In this document: positions 19,950 through 32,053 of the stretch, piece after piece
Layout of the letters: every line of letters begins with the position of its first letter
Numbering within the stretch: the first letter of the stretch is position 1
Origin: Monodelphis domestica
Taxonomy: Eukaryota; Chordata; Mammalia; Didelphimorphia; Didelphidae
NCBI RefSeq assembly: GCF_027887165.1
Contig: NC_077233.1
Location: forward strand, 186,157,887-186,221,886
Length of the DNA: 64,000 bases
Reading direction: 5' to 3'
Notes under the pieces: generated by a model
The model's input: only the letters and a program-made list of their open reading frames with translations
Databases searched by the model: none
Told to the model about the DNA's origin: nothing
Program-made: the position numbers and the translations under genes

Positions 19950-20690
19950 GCATTTTAAAAAGTCCTCCATAACCTAGCCCCTTCCAACCTTTTCTTTCTT
20001 ACATAAAACTTATGCTTCTCCACCTCTGTGATTCAGTGATACTAGCTTCCTTACAATTCATTGCATATGACAAATCATCTCTGAAATCCGGGTATTTTTG
20101 CTGGCTGTCCCTCATGCCTGGAACTCTCTCTTTCCTCAATTCTTCCTCCTGGTTTCCCTAAATATCTTCAAGTCTCAGGTGTGGAGCACTTAGAACTTGG
20201 TCAGACATCAAAACTGCCAAGGTTAGCCACTGCATCCCAGGCCATCACCAATCATGTCATCATGACTTTTGCCATGCTATTAGACTTTGAGTATTCTGGA
20301 AGAGAGTGAGACTGACAACTATGTGCAACTCTGCCTCACATAATTCCAACTCATATACAAGTTAAGACATCAGCCCATAATGTCACTGATCCTCTTGGAA
20401 AATAAAGGACAACCAACAATTAAAACAAACCTCAGATTAAGTCCTACCATATGCAAAAAGCTTTTCTCAATCCTCCTTAATCTTAGGGTCTTTCCTTTGA
20501 GATTATTTTCATTTTTCCTGAATATATGTTCTTTATGCATAATTGTTTACATCTTATCTCTTCCACTAGTCTGTGAGCTCCTTGAAAACAGGAATTGTTT
20601 TTTTATTTTGTTTTGTTGTTAATGTTCTTTGTTACCCCAGTTCTTTAGCATGATTACTTGGAATTAGTATTTAATAAAATACTTGTTAAC
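19950..20690 (+). mobile_element. L2 LINE 3' part, split by a SINE
   Basis: Reads 'CCATAACCTAGCCCCTTCCAACC', 'GTCCCTCATGCCTGGAACTCTC', 'CTTCAAGTCTCAG' to 20177. It resumes at about 20430 with 'CCTCAGATTAAGTCC' and ends 'GTGAGCTCCTTGAAAACAGG', 'TATTTAATAAAATACTTGTT'. This is a classical L2 3' end. Confidence 0.8.
20178..20425 (+). repeat. SINE with ACAAC-type tail, inserted in L2
   Basis: About 250 bp, unrelated to L2, that interrupts the L2 at its 'CTTCAAGTCTCAG' point. It has 'CACTGCATCCCAGGCCATC', 'GAAGAGAGTGAGACTGA', 'CTCTGCCTCACATAATTCCAA' and ends 'GGACAACCAACAAT'. I recall this as a repeated marsupial element with an RTE-like tail but cannot name it securely. Confidence 0.55.
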
Positions 20691-21185
20691 TCAACTTAAG
20701 TTTTTAATCAAAATCTTATCTCATTCTAAGAATAGTTCTCTGGTTTTTCCAAAATGTTCTTTGGAAAGTTGTACTGAAAACAGATTAGAAAAACTTTGGC
20801 TAGGAAAGTGGTAAAAGTATTATCATATGAAAAAAAATTCTCTCAAACATCCATGATTTTAGGACTTTTTCCTCATCTTTTGACACATTCATCACTCAGG
20901 TATTTTGAAGCTGTTATCAATATTCAGTTCCTCAAATGGGAAAACAACACTTTTATTCCCTGAACTAATTAAGGGAAATGTCAAAGCAACTGGCTATTCA
21001 ATAGATTCTCAAGAATTATGGAGAAAGTCATTGGAAACTTTTAAAACTAAAAGCTGTGACTATAGACATAGAAAGAAGAGGATAATATCTGGTATAATTT
21101 TAGGACTATTTACTAACATTAACTATAATTAACATCTCCTTACAACATGTCTAAATTTGTTTCTTTGTAAAGTCCACCAGTTGCT
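20691..21185. other. No recognised feature
   Basis: Nothing recognised. Confidence 0.45.
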
Positions 21186-21626
21186 CCTAGTTGAGCTCAT
21201 TTGGGCCAAGAAGAAAAAAGTTTTAATACCTCTTTTGCATCATGTCTAACATATTCCTTCTCATTACTTCTCTGAACTAAACATCTCTTCCTTTCGAAGA
21301 ATCCTTGTATGGCATAAACTTGAGACCTTTTCTAGCACTGGGTACCTTCCTTTGGTTTCTCTCTAGCTATTTAATTTCCTTCCAAAAATATTGCATATAG
21401 AACTCTACACAATACTTCAGAAGTGGTCTAAGGCAAGCTACCCCAGAACTAATTTCTTCTTAATTTTGGAATTTATGTCTGACTTAATGCAACTAAAGCT
21501 TTCATTTGTTTTCTTGGTTATGAAGTCACCCAGGTGACTCAATTTGATTTTGTTGTCCATTACCCCCCCCCCCCAACATTTTTTCAGCTATTTAAACAGC
21601 TTCCAATAGCTGGCTATTTTCTAACC

Positions 21627-21803
21627 CAAGGGTATCAAATTCAAATAGAAATGGGGACCACTACACCATACATAAGGATCCACATTGACTTAGAAAACTA
21701 CAGATTGACATTATCAATGTTTTCTTTTATTTTTAGTTATTTTGTTAAGTATTTCACAATTAGATTTTAATTTGGTTCAACTACCAGGAGTTTGACACCT
21801 CTA
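21627..21803. mobile_element. hAT-type non-autonomous DNA transposon (MITE)
   Basis: About 180 bp with imperfect terminal inverted repeats: CAAGGGTATCAAA on the left, and TTTGACACCTCTAG on the right, whose reverse complement is CTAGAGGTGTCAAA. These match the CAGGGGTGTCAAA ends of a mammalian hAT-like family. An 8-bp TSD is no longer clear. It interrupts the CR1/L3 copy. Confidence 0.65.
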
Positions 21804-23093
21804 GTTTATATATGTCCACAACAATAGTGTAAGAGACTACTAATTTCTTTCATAAAGTCTCATTAAGTCACATATTTAGCATTCTCTTGATCTATCAGTT
21901 TAATAATTCAGCAAAAAAAAAAGAAATGAGGCTATTCTGACATGAGGTATTCTTGATGTTGTCATTTTAGCTTTTTGTGACCATCATTTCCCCCTTAAGT
22001 ATTCACTAACTAGTCCTAAAACATTGTATTACGTATTTTTGCTCCCTATATTCTCTTCACTTATTTTCTTTATTTTAAAAATTTAGGACATTTGCCATTT
22101 TAAAAATATGGATGGAGTACCTCTACTAATCTTTACAGTGTCCCAGAGATCACAAATGGTGACTTAGAAGTTATATCTGCCATTTTTTTCAGTACCTTAG
22201 TATGTAGTTCCCCTGGTTCATGTAACTTAGACTCATCAAAGGCAAAAGATGCCATCTTACTCTCTCCTTATTTATGTAACTACTTCTTTTTAGCCATTTT
22301 TGTGTGCTGTCCTTCCTGGTCTTAAAATAATTTTCTTTTTTAGAGTATAAAATAGATACAAAATAAAAGATGAGTAGCTCCAAATTCTCTCTGTCATCAG
22401 TTATTATGGCATCAATTCTGATAAGTGGTTTGTATTCTTTCTTTGACCTATTTTCTCCAATAAATTTTTTTTAAAGCAAGCATCTCTATTTCTGTTGTTT
22501 CACCAGCTTCAGCTCACTCTGAATTTGAAAACTTCTGGTACTATTCTTAAAGGACTGTGGCATGCTTTTATATTCATACTCTGTTACCAGTCTTTGCTCC
22601 CATTTTAAGCAAAAATCTCAAGAGTCAAAAGTGGCTGGGAAGCTCCTTACACATCTGTATTGATCTCTTTAGGTAATTCTCCTTGTTATTGTTTCTTTGT
22701 GTTTTTGGAATTTTAACATCGACAGCTTCCCATAACTCCTGGGGTGACTTTCTTTGTAGAATTTTACGGAATTTATGCCTATCAGTTCTTCCTCTGAAAT
22801 GTCTGAAATCTTCTCTTCTCTTGTCTAGGGTTCAGATTAACAGTAGATTTCTTTACAAATTGGAATAGAACGTTTTTTTCCCTGAAGGTTGCCAAACAGA
22901 GGTTGCCAATGTTTTCACCTCAGCAATGGCTCCTTGTTGAGGAGAAGCAGAATATAATTTTCTTTTGTTGTTTCTTCTTTGTTTTGACAGATAATATTAT
23001 ATTTAAGGCAAGTCAAGTCATTTTCAGTTACTTTGTGTTTGCTTGGAGGACAGGTCCAACACATGTCCTCCTAATTGAAACCCTTATTACTAT

Positions 23094-23343
23094 GGGGCAT
23101 CTAGGTGGTACAGTAGATATAGTGCTAGGCTCACAGTCTGTAAGACCCATTTTCCTGAGTTTTAATTAGGCCTCAGATATTTATGAATTGTGCCATGCAG
23201 AATAAGTCTCTTAACCCTGTTTGCCTCAGTTTCCTCAGCTGTAAAATGACCTGGTGAGGGAAATGGTAAGCCATTCAAATATCTTTGCCAGAAAAACCCC
23301 AGATGGGGTCATGAAGAGTCAGACACAACTGACCAACAACAAT
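23094..23343 (+). repeat. tRNA-derived SINE with BovB/RTE tail
   Basis: Full length: tRNA-like head 'GGGGCATCTAGGTGGTACAG', middle 'CTTAACCCTGTTTGCCTCAG', 'CTGTAAAATGACCTGG', 'AAACCCCAGATGGGGTCATG', and the tail 'AAGAGTCAGACACAACTGA' followed by ACAAC units. The tail equals the BovB 3' end, so RTE-type enzymes would have moved it. The RTE-tailed tRNA SINE is a marsupial hallmark. Confidence 0.88.
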
Positions 23344-23694
23344 CACTGTTTTTCACCTCTATGTTAAATTTTTGATCTGTTTCCTAAACTCCTTAGCTAT
23401 TTCTTCTTTCCATTTAGGTGGTCTATAATATAGGCCATTTCCCTTATATTTATGCTTCCTGTTGACCTTTACCCAGAAGCTCTCCACTATACTTCCATAT
23501 CCCTGGAACTCCTTTCATGATGGCATGATTTTTATTATACAATACTACTTCTCTTCTACTCAATGTATTCCTGCTCCTTTATCTATCCTCTTTCTTTCGA
23601 ATAAAATTTGCCCCGCCAAACCATGCTTCAGTTGTGTTACAGTTCCTGTCAAAGTTTATTGATACTCTTGAAGTCAATACTTTCTTTATTCAAA

Positions 23695-23765
23695 TGAGCT
23701 AATATTTGTAAAAGCAATTAGCACAGCACCTGGAACATAGTAGGTGCCTAGAAATGCTTCTTCCC
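23695..23765 (+). repeat. MIR 3' end
   Basis: 'AGCACAGCACCTGGAACATA', 'GTAGGTGCCTAGAAATGC': the standard MIR tail. Confidence 0.65.
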
Positions 23766-24540
23766 AACACTTCATTTATTTATTCTTTCACCAGTTCTCT
23801 ATCATTTCTTATATACATGAAAACAGCAGATCTCTCTATATATTTTTAATGAGGTCATCAACCTTTAGCATGGTATTACTAACCACCAATACTTGTTTTT
23901 TGTTGTTTTTTTTTTCTCTTTGACCCTTACTGCATGCTTTCTCACTAAACAAGGCCTATGGGTCAATATCAACATTCTCTGTTTGACAAGAGGCTACCTC
24001 CTTTCTTTTTCTCTTCTTGAGAAAGAATGCTTCTTAGCTCTAGGTATTCAGAGGACCTTTTTTTTTCCTGTAATCTATATAAGCTGCTTGCATTTTTCAG
24101 CTATCTTCCACAAGTCAGGATTTCTCTGCTTCTTTCATATCAAAATCCTGTTTTCATGACTTTCCTTTTTATTTTTTACTGCTTTGCTTCTTAAGGAATA
24201 TTTTATTCTTCTGAATAACTTACAGAATGAAGTGCTGCAACCTGAGTCTCTTTAACTTTTCTCCCTGGAAGGAGACTACCTTTCACTTTAAGTCTAGGCC
24301 CTTGACCATGGAAGAAATATAAATTTCACACACTCTATGCAAATCACCACAAAACATCTTCCTGTTCTCCCTAATTACTAGAATTTCTTATCTCTGTGAC
24401 AGGCTCTTTGTGGTGTCCTTGAGTTCCTGAGTTGTCATACTTTTCACTACCTAACAATTTGACAGTCACATCCAACTTTCTTTCCACTCCCTCACTAATC
24501 TTTTTACCTTGTTTTATTTTGTTCTTTGCTGTGTTTCAAC
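23766..24540. other. No recognised feature
   Basis: T-rich sequence. The 88-codon frame at 23893-24159 is low-complexity hydrophobic and has no gene context. Confidence 0.4.
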
Positions 24541-24544
24541 CAGA

Positions 24545-24790
24545 TAAGTGGCTTAGTAGATGAAATACTGGCCTTAGATTCAAGAAGACCTGAGTTAAAA
24601 TTTGGCCTCAGACTCTTACCAGCTGTGTCATGCTGAGCAAGATATTTAGCTACTGTTTGCCTCAATTTCTTCAACAGCACCTTCTTCCTAGAGTTATTGT
24701 GAAGATTAACTGAGTAAATGCTTGCAAATTACTCAGCACAGTGCCTGGTACATAGCGGGTACCTAATAAATGCATCTTCCCTTCCTTTCA
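24545..24790 (+). repeat. MIR SINE, nearly full length
   Basis: From 'TAAGTGGCTTAGTAGATGAAA' and 'GACCTGAGTTAAAATTTGG' through 'GTTATTGTGAAGATTAACTG' to 'ACAGTGCCTGGTACATAG' and 'CTAATAAATGC'. Confidence 0.8.
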
Positions 24791-25920
24791 TCAAACCACC
24801 AAGAACCCCAAAAGATACTCATGAATGTACACTATCATTTTCTCCATAAGTCTCAAAATCCTTTTTGACTTAAGCCAGTTTTCCTTCTTAGAATGATCTC
24901 TTTTCCTTTGGGTTGTTGAGAAAGGTCCCCTGCAGGACTTTAAAGTCTATGTCTGACTCAGAACAAGAGAGTCAGTCAGATTAAGGAGATAATGGTGAAT
25001 TCCTTCTAAAATTCCACACTAAACCCAGAATCATCCCATCCTATCTTTGATGAAGAAAGAAAGTAGATTGAGAGAATATCCATTGAGAGGGAAGCTTTTG
25101 AAAGATTTTGGTAAGTTTATATTTCAGTGAATGATTGTACAAAAAACACAAAAAGGAAAAAAAAAACAACTAGATAATGAAGCAGGAGAGACTGCAAAGC
25201 TCCAATCATCCTTTGCCCTATTGCCAGATCATTCTCACTTAGTTACCTAGCCTCCAGGAAGTGAAAGCTAAGATGTCACTTTGCTCTCTGTAAGATGGCA
25301 TAAAATTAATTTTTCCATTTCACAGAGACCTTTTTCTGTGCAATTAAAAAAATCACTCTCTACCATAGCAATTATCTATAATTACTAATGAAAACAGGTG
25401 TCTTAAATGCCTTTTAAAATTTAGACATGAATACATCGTTATTATAATAGGCAACTACCAATATCCAATTTTCAGTGAGATGTTGAGATCAAACATAATG
25501 CAGGGTAAAGCAGACACACAAAGGAAGTGGGAGCTTCCTTAGACTCTATTCATTAAAAGAAATCTGGTTGAGGGCCAAAGGTTGACAAGCAAAGTGGTGA
25601 ATTTCTATTAAAATGAAGGGTTGGTAGTTTCTCAGTGTGCAGAGCCATTGCTCTGATTGGCTAAGAGGAGAAGAAAATAGGAACCACTTATGGGGAATCA
25701 GCCTCTCTTATTCTGAAGCCCTTGTTAAAGAGCAAAGTGGAAGGAAATCCATTTCATGTCTTTCATTTGAGTTTTGAGAGAAGTGGCTAAGCCACAATCT
25801 AAGTAATAAGCAGGCTCCTTTGGTCAATACAGCCACTCAATATGGATCTTGTTATTTTGATGAGTACCAGTTTTCATGGAGAACCAACTGTGAGCTTAGT
25901 TTGGTTAAGGATATAGAATT
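24791..25920. other. No recognised feature
   Basis: 1.1 kb of unique-looking, non-coding sequence. Confidence 0.45.
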
Positions 25921-25924
25921 ATTC

Positions 25925-26085
25925 TTGATTCAGAGGATTGTAGATTTAGAGCTGTAAGGGATCTCAAGGCCATCTAATCCAACCCTCTAATTTTCAAATG
26001 AAGAAGCTGAGGCCAGAAAGGTTAAATGATTTGCTCAGTCACACAGCCAATACATGTGAAAGTAAGGGTTTCTGTCTCCGAGTTT
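25925..26085. repeat. MIR-related repeat
   Basis: 'GATTTAGAGCTGTAAGGGAT', 'CCATCTAATCCAACCC', 'GAAGCTGAGGCCAGAAAGG', 'GATTTGCTCAGTCACACAGCC': a common marsupial core repeat. Confidence 0.65.
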
Positions 26086-26329
26086 AGCATTTTTTTCATT
26101 ATAATGATGCTCCTGTGGTCCGAATCAGATTACTGTTGCTACACATCACTCAAACCTCAGAGATCTCGAAACATGCCTTTTCTGACCTCAGGTAAACCTC
26201 AAATATTTACAGTAAATGTCTATAAGGGTCCCATTAGCATGCCAAGAAGACCACACAGACTGGGAAAACCAAAGGGCTATGTAAATCCTAACAGAAGGCA
26301 GCATAATTAAGGGGAGGGTGAGAAGTATG

Positions 26330-26520
26330 TTTGAAAATCTACTGGATTGCAATTTATTGCAAAAAATTCTTGGACTGACTTTAGGCAAGTTTCTTAATTA
26401 CTCTGGACTGAAGGGTTACCATCTGTAAAATAAGGGATTTGGAGTACATATTCTCCAAGTTCTTTGAACTTATTGCTGTTCTTGATCCTGCGAGGCTATT
26501 AAAGCTTAAAACTAGGCTAA
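26330..26520 (+). repeat. MIR-type SINE remnant
   Basis: 'GACTTTAGGCAAGTTTCTTAA', 'CCATCTGTAAAATAAGGG' in MIR order. Confidence 0.5.
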
Positions 26521-26559
26521 GACTTTGTGGATAATCTGTATTCACCTATTCCTAACATA

Positions 26560-26790
26560 CACAGGTATTTAATAATCCCAGAGGCCATCTAGTCAATTCA
26601 TTCCTTTTTAAATAATTAACAAATTAATTTTTAACAGAAGTGAAACTAGGGTTCAAGAGACGCTAACTAAATTGTCCAAAATCAGAGAGGTGTAAGTAGC
26701 AGAGTGGAAATGTAAAACTCAATGCTCCTGAATTCAAATCCAGAATCCATTATTCTTTCCATTGTACTATTATGTCATGTTGTCTCCCTT
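26560..26790 (-). repeat. MIR3-like SINE remnant
   Basis: 'GCCATCTAGTCAATTCATTCC', 'CCAAAATCAGAGAGGTG', 'AATTCAAATCCAGAATCC' in antisense order. Confidence 0.55.
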
Positions 26791-26904
26791 TTTGTCCCAT
26801 TTCATAAAAGTATAGTCAGTGGGCCCACCCTAGTAAAGTTACTAAAATGGGATCAAAGAATGGTCTCCAAATATAATGCTTTAAAATAAAAAAATTGTAA
26901 ATTT

Positions 26905-27835
26905 TTTTGAAATTAAAATGTCTTTTTTTTCAATTAATAAGCACTTATTTTTCTCATCTTCCCACTTTCTTCTCCCTCACCATACCTGACCACCCTAAAA
27001 AAACAAGAAAGGAAAAATCTTTGTAAAAAGTACCTTTACTTAAGCAAAACAAAATCTCTTGTTGGTCATGTCAGAAGAAAGGATGATTAATTATGTATAT
27101 TTAATTCTTCAGTTCTGTGTCAAGAAGTAGGTAGAATTATTCAACATCATTCTTCTGGAATCATGATTGGTCATTTCTTGGAGTCCTTAAGAATTTCTAA
27201 ATGTTTTATTTTTACAATTTTGCTATAGGATAAAGTGTTCTCTTGGGTCTGCTCACTTTAACTTGCATCAGTTCTTATAAGGCTTTCCAAATTTTCTCTG
27301 AAATGGTTCCCCTTCATCATTTATTATATTATTGCACAGAATCATTAAATTCAAATATGATAATTTGTTTAGCCAAATTTTAAAGAGCCCCTTTTTCTTT
27401 TCCAGGTCTTTGTCACCATTAAAGAAAAGAGCTGCTGTGAATAACTTTTATATGTGCTATTTTCTCCGTTTTTTGACATTGAATTACTAGGTTAAAGGGT
27501 AAGCACAGTTTAATAACTTTGTGGGCATTATTCCAAATTGTTTTCTATACAGCTTTTCAAATCCACAGATGTAAATAATACATAAATGTATCTGTTTGCC
27601 CATAGCACTCCATCCTTTGCCATTTTCCCTTTTTGTCAACATTGCTAATCTGATCAGTGCAAAGTGGAAATTCATGGTTGCTAATTGAAACATTTCTCTC
27701 ATTATTAATGATTTGGATTTTTTTTATATATAGCTATTTATATCAGAGATTTCTTTTGTTGAGAACTGCCTTTTCACATTCTTTGATCACTTATCAATTG
27801 GGGAATGGCTCCTATTCTCTTTGAGTAAGTTCTCT
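26905..27835 (-). mobile_element. Old L1 3' part
   Basis: Antisense L1 words in order: 3' UTR, 'TAACTTGCATCAGTTCTTATA', 'GAGCTGCTGTGAATAA', 'TTACTAGGTTAAAGGGTA', 'CATTATTCCAAATTGTTTTC', 'GAACTGCC', 'TTATCAATTGGGGAATGGCT'. Much older than the L1s at 10719 or 52873. Confidence 0.75.
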
Positions 27836-28650
27836 TCTTCACTTTGAATTTCTGTAAACCCTTTTCTATTAACTCTTATTATTTTATCTCTCATCTTCCT
27901 CCATTCTTTTTTACCCTATTTACCCCTACCCTCTTTCTTTTTTTTCTTTCCCCATTATCTATTTCTCCTCACTTAAATACCATTTACCTCCATTCATTCC
28001 ACTTAGGCTAAAGAGGCTTATGGAATTTGGTGAAGGGTAGAGCCATTTAACTAGTAAACTACCCAGTGTGTGATCCTCTTCCTAACCATCATGCTCCTTC
28101 CTGCCCCCTAATTAAAAGAGTCTGAATGTATACTAAACACATAATGATAGACCAAATTGTACAGCCCAACCTGAAGCAAAAGGAATGACTGGTACATGAA
28201 TCTCCTTAGGGCATTTTGCTGGAAGCCTGTTCACTTATGCATTCTGACAGCTGTCACCCTAACATGAATGTTTTCTCCTGTGGGTTGCTTCTTCATTTAG
28301 AATTGTTAATACTGAAGTGACTGTTTGACATTAGCATGAGAGAGGAAAAGTCAGTAATGATTTTTCTGGCCCAAGGTAAGTGATACAAAGACAAATACTT
28401 ATCCTTTGAGAACCTTTTGACTTAGGGAGGAGTCTAAAAGTACTGAGGATTGATTGGTTTTTCTACTCTGGGAGCATTACTGGATCTATGAAACAAATAT
28501 GATGTTCATTATTCTTTTCTTAAATGGCAGCCAATAGAATTCATCAATTTATAGTGCAGAATTCCCTCCTAAATGGGTGAAAGTGTGGCTAATTTTGTTA
28601 AAATAAAAATAAAGCACATCAAACCTCTTTCTTACCCTGAAACAATGGAG
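27836..28650. other. No recognised feature
   Basis: Pyrimidine-rich to 28000, then unique-looking. No gene seen. Confidence 0.4.
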
Positions 28651-28654
28651 ACTA

Positions 28655-28830
28655 AATATCTCTTCAATGGGAATTAGAAGATCTGAATTTTAATTCTAGT
28701 TCAACTAATAATGAGGTATGTGACCTTAAGCCAATGATCTCATCTATCCAGGACTCAATTTCCTCCTATGTAAAATGAGGATATTTAATTGAAAGGTACC
28801 TAATAGCTCTGAAATTCTACCACTTGGTCC
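28655..28830 (+). repeat. MIR SINE remnant
   Basis: 'GAATTAGAAGATCTGAATTTT', 'GAGGTATGTGACCTTAAGCC', 'CTCCTATGTAAAATGAGG'. Confidence 0.65.
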
Positions 28831-29049
28831 CCAAAACCCTTTCAGGAGATTCTCTTTCTATATTTGGGACCCTTTGGAAGTAACTTTGGCCTCCCTTCTG
28901 ACTCACCAGAGAAGAGTAGGAGATTGATAATAGATTGGTGACACTCCCCCCCCCCCAATAAGAGCCATCGATTAAAATAGACATATTTATTTAAATGTTT
29001 GATTCAAATGTTTGATTCCTAGCATCAGCTTGGAGAAGGAAACACAGGC

Positions 29050-29862
29050 TGGAAAGAATAATTCAAGCATTTCAAAGGGAAAGAAGGAAGGAATAAACAT
29101 TTCTATTGAATCTGCTATAAGCCAGGCACTGTGTTAAGTGTTTTTACAATTGTTGCTTCATTTGATCCTCACAATAAAAACCCTTCGAGGTAGGCATTGT
29201 ACAGAGAAATTTAATTAATTAGCTTATAATCATTTTGTCAGTTAATATGTTAAGTTGCAACTGTGTGATTTATAGTAAGAGATAGCCCCAGTTATTAGCA
29301 GATTGAATAGCTGTGTGTAAGAGATTATCAATAAGAATATTCATAATGTATGCTGTGTCAATAATTAAAGTAAGATTAATTCTCTGTGTACTTTTGAACT
29401 TGAATTCTCAAAATTGTGGCAGGGGAGGCATAGGAAGCTTGCCTTGTGGTTTGCTGATCTGGTACCAAGAAGGGGAAGTCCTCCTTGTCATCTCTCTAAC
29501 TTAGAAGGGTTGCTTGAGACCTGCTCATCTCAGAATTTCCTGTGCTTATACTTATGTTATAAATATCTGTGACCTTTAGAACTCACAGTTTCAGACCATA
29601 CTAGAAGTCTGTGGACCCTACCTTTTGTGACCTGCAGCTCTCATAATAAAATCAGACTTACTTAATCTTTGCCGAGTTCTTTTTCTTTTAATAGTACTAT
29701 TATTATCCCCATTTTACAAGTAAAGAAATTCAGGCCAACTGTGGTTAAATGACTTGCTCAGGGTCATACAACTAAGTTTTGGTGCCTGGATTTGAAATCA
29801 GGTCTTCCTGATTCCAAGCCCAGGACTCTATCTACTGAACCTCTAGCTGCCTCAAAGAGGAT
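29050..29862 (-). repeat. MIR3-like SINE, split by an LTR-like insert
   Basis: Left part to about 29198 ('TAAGCCAGGCACTGTGTTAAG', 'GATCCTCACAATAAAAACCC', 'GAGGTAGGCAT'). Right part from about 29698 ('ATTATTATCCCCATTTTAC', 'TGACTTGCTCAGGGTCATAC', 'GATTTGAAATCAGGTCTTCC', 'CTCTATCTACTGAACC'). Together they make one antisense core. Confidence 0.75.
29199..29697 (+). mobile_element. LTR-like insertion (fossil, probably a solo LTR)
   Basis: A block of about 500 bp that cleanly interrupts a SINE. It carries TATA-like sequence (TATAAATA, about 29559) and an AATAAA signal (about 29645) followed by a T-rich end, as in a retroviral LTR. The exact ends and TSD are not clear. Could also be another non-coding mobile element. 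Confidence 0.4.
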
Positions 29863-30295
29863 TTCAATCATAGAAGTCATAACATGAGGTAATGTGTGGA
29901 AGCTGCCAAGATAAATTTTAGCTTGGCTTAAGGAAAAAAATCTTCCTGTTAATTAGAATTGTCCTAAAGTGGAATGAGTTGCCTTAGAGAGTAGTGGCTC
30001 CCATCATTGGAGAGATCTTTTAGGGAAGCTAGTTGACTTTACTTGCTGAAAATGTTGTAAAGGGGAGTTCAGGAAGGGGTTAGATTATTTGACACCTAAG
30101 ATACTCTCCAGTTGTATGGATACAGAAAGGATATAGCATTCATTCAGTTCAGTGTAACTCCCTTTTCCTCACATTTGACATAATGACATAGTGACATAAT
30201 AAGGAACCCATTCAACACAATGTGTCAAGTTTGAGAACTTCCCCAGTCACTTGGAATCCCTGTCCCACCTCCACTCTTGGGCTAAGATTTTATAC
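29863..30295. other. No recognised feature
   Basis: Nothing recognised. Confidence 0.45.
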
Positions 30296-30296
30296 T

Positions 30297-30470
30297 TTTA
30301 TATATGTCCAACTCCTTGTGATCCCATTTGGGGTTTTCTTACAAAGATATTGGAGTGGTTTGCCATTCACTCTTCTAGATAATTTTACAGATAAATAAAC
30401 TGAGGCAAACAGGCTTAAGTGACTTGTCCCAGGTCACACAACTAGTAAGTGTCTGAGTCTAGAAACTTAA
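30297..30470 (-). repeat. tRNA-derived SINE with BovB/RTE tail, 3' two thirds
   Basis: Antisense: 'TCCAACTCCTTGTGATCCC', 'TTTGGGGTTTTCTTACAAAG', 'GGAGTGGTTTGCCATTC', 'AACTGAGGCAAACAGG', 'CAGGTCACACAACTAGTAAG'. Same family as 23094-23343; the tRNA head is missing. Confidence 0.85.
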
Positions 30471-31425
30471 GCAACAAAGAAATTGCCTCAACAGTTCTAG
30501 CCTCAGTGCCCTGGAGAAATTAGCTATCTAGGACACATTCATTGCTTTTTAGGAAAAAAAAATCCTAACCAAGCAAAGATAAAAACAAACAAGTGAGCAT
30601 AGACCATGTAGAGCAGAAGTTGCTACTACCATGCTTTTCTTACTCAACTTCCAAAAGATGCCCTTTTAACTTACTATTTGGTGCTGTTGAACATGAATTT
30701 GGTCTCCAAATCTTTGCCATTGCTCTCCTTGATTTTGTCATACTATTAAAGAATGACATGATTGGGCACTTTAACAGATAGTCTTGAATGTGCTGTCTTC
30801 ATGAGGCTCTTCTCTGAAAAGAGCCTGTCAGGGAATTTTATCATCAACTTTCCCCCTTTTTAATAAGTCCTTGAACTAGAGCAGTAAATTATTCCTTAAA
30901 GTTTCATTAGTACTTCTTGGCAAGGCACTCTCCTAGGACATCCTGTGCCATTGTTTCTCATAAACTGGAGGCTATAAATAATCTGTAATTCTTTTATTAT
31001 CAGAGAAATGGGGCTCAGTTGCCTCCCATACACATTAAAAACCACCCTTTCCTCTCCACCAAATTAATCTTATTAAAAGACCACCTTTCCACTAGTATAT
31101 TTGCATCATCTTATAATCTTATCACTTATAATTCCATTAGGCATTGACACCACTGCCTAATTTTATTAGCATCCCTAAGAGTATTTGCTCTAGCAGGAAG
31201 CCAAATAGCAAAGGTTTTCTATTAAGACACTCTCTTCACCAGGTTTTTAAAACATTCATCAGTTGGTATTGGGAACCAGCACACCCCCTTTGTACTTGTC
31301 TAAGAGTCCTTGATTACTAATGAATGAGGGGAAAATCAGTCTTCATGGGAAGAACAAGGCCCACACAGATGATGGGTTAAGTGACTTATCACCCTCATCA
31401 CATAATAACTAAACTATTGTTTGTA
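30471..31425. other. No recognised feature
   Basis: Unique-looking. The 62-codon frame at 30593-30781 has no recognisable domain. Confidence 0.45.
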
Positions 31426-31429
31426 GGAG

Positions 31430-32000
31430 GCTGCTGGTTGGTCTCCCTGCTTCAAGTCCCTCTCTCCTCCAGTACCTCCTCTACTCAGTTGTCAAATTGA
31501 TCTTCATAAAGAATAAGTTTGGCCATGTCTCCCCTACTCCCAATTCAATAAACTCCACTGGTTCCTTACCTACTTAGGATAAAATGGAAAATTATCTGTT
31601 TTCATTTAAAAGCGCATGATAACCTGGTCTCTTTCTATCTCTCCTGTCTTCTATAATCAGAGAAATCCAATCTTCTTGTTCCTTACATCTTCTTTATACT
31701 CTGAGAATCAGTAAATGTCCCTTGTAGTTTCTTGTACATGGTAGTCCATTTATTAATTCCTGATATTTTCATTGACTGTCTCTCAAATCTGAAACTCTCT
31801 GCCTCTTTGCTTCTCTGGTTTTCTTCAAGGCTCAGCAAAAGCCCCACTTTCTATCAGAAATCTTTCCTGGTCCTCAAACTTTGTGCCTTTCTTTTGAGAT
31901 TATCTCTTTATTACCTTGCACATATCCTGTTTGTATGACATTAGATTGTGAGCTCCTTGAGAGTAGGGTCTGGTTTTGATTTGTTTGTTTTTGTTTTCCT

Positions 32001-32053
<53 letters not shown>

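Larger units (their letters stand above)
21190..23690 (-). mobile_element. CR1/L3-type LINE, long old copy
   Basis: Antisense CR1/L3 text can be followed in blocks. The 3' region is at 21190-21626 ('CAATACTTCAGAAGTGGTCTA'). A reverse transcriptase region is at about 21804-22080; its reverse complement gives a degraded LISFF...L..LVD...VDVIYLDFSKAFDTV block. The linker is at 22150-22880, and an endonuclease-side block is at 23344-23690. No frame survives. A hAT-like MITE (21627-21803) and an RTE-tailed SINE (23094-23343) sit inside. Limits are approximate. Confidence 0.55.

Noticed and set aside
25620-25700. CCAAT-box-like promoter (reverse ATTGG near 25655)
   Set aside because: A single 5-base match without TATA, CpG or a downstream gene is not evidence.
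26026-26310. 94-codon frame ending in a basic PRRPHRLGKPKG stretch
   Set aside because: It begins inside a MIR-related repeat, has no splice or homology signal I recognise, and the basic end is short. A conserved exon cannot be excluded but is not supported.
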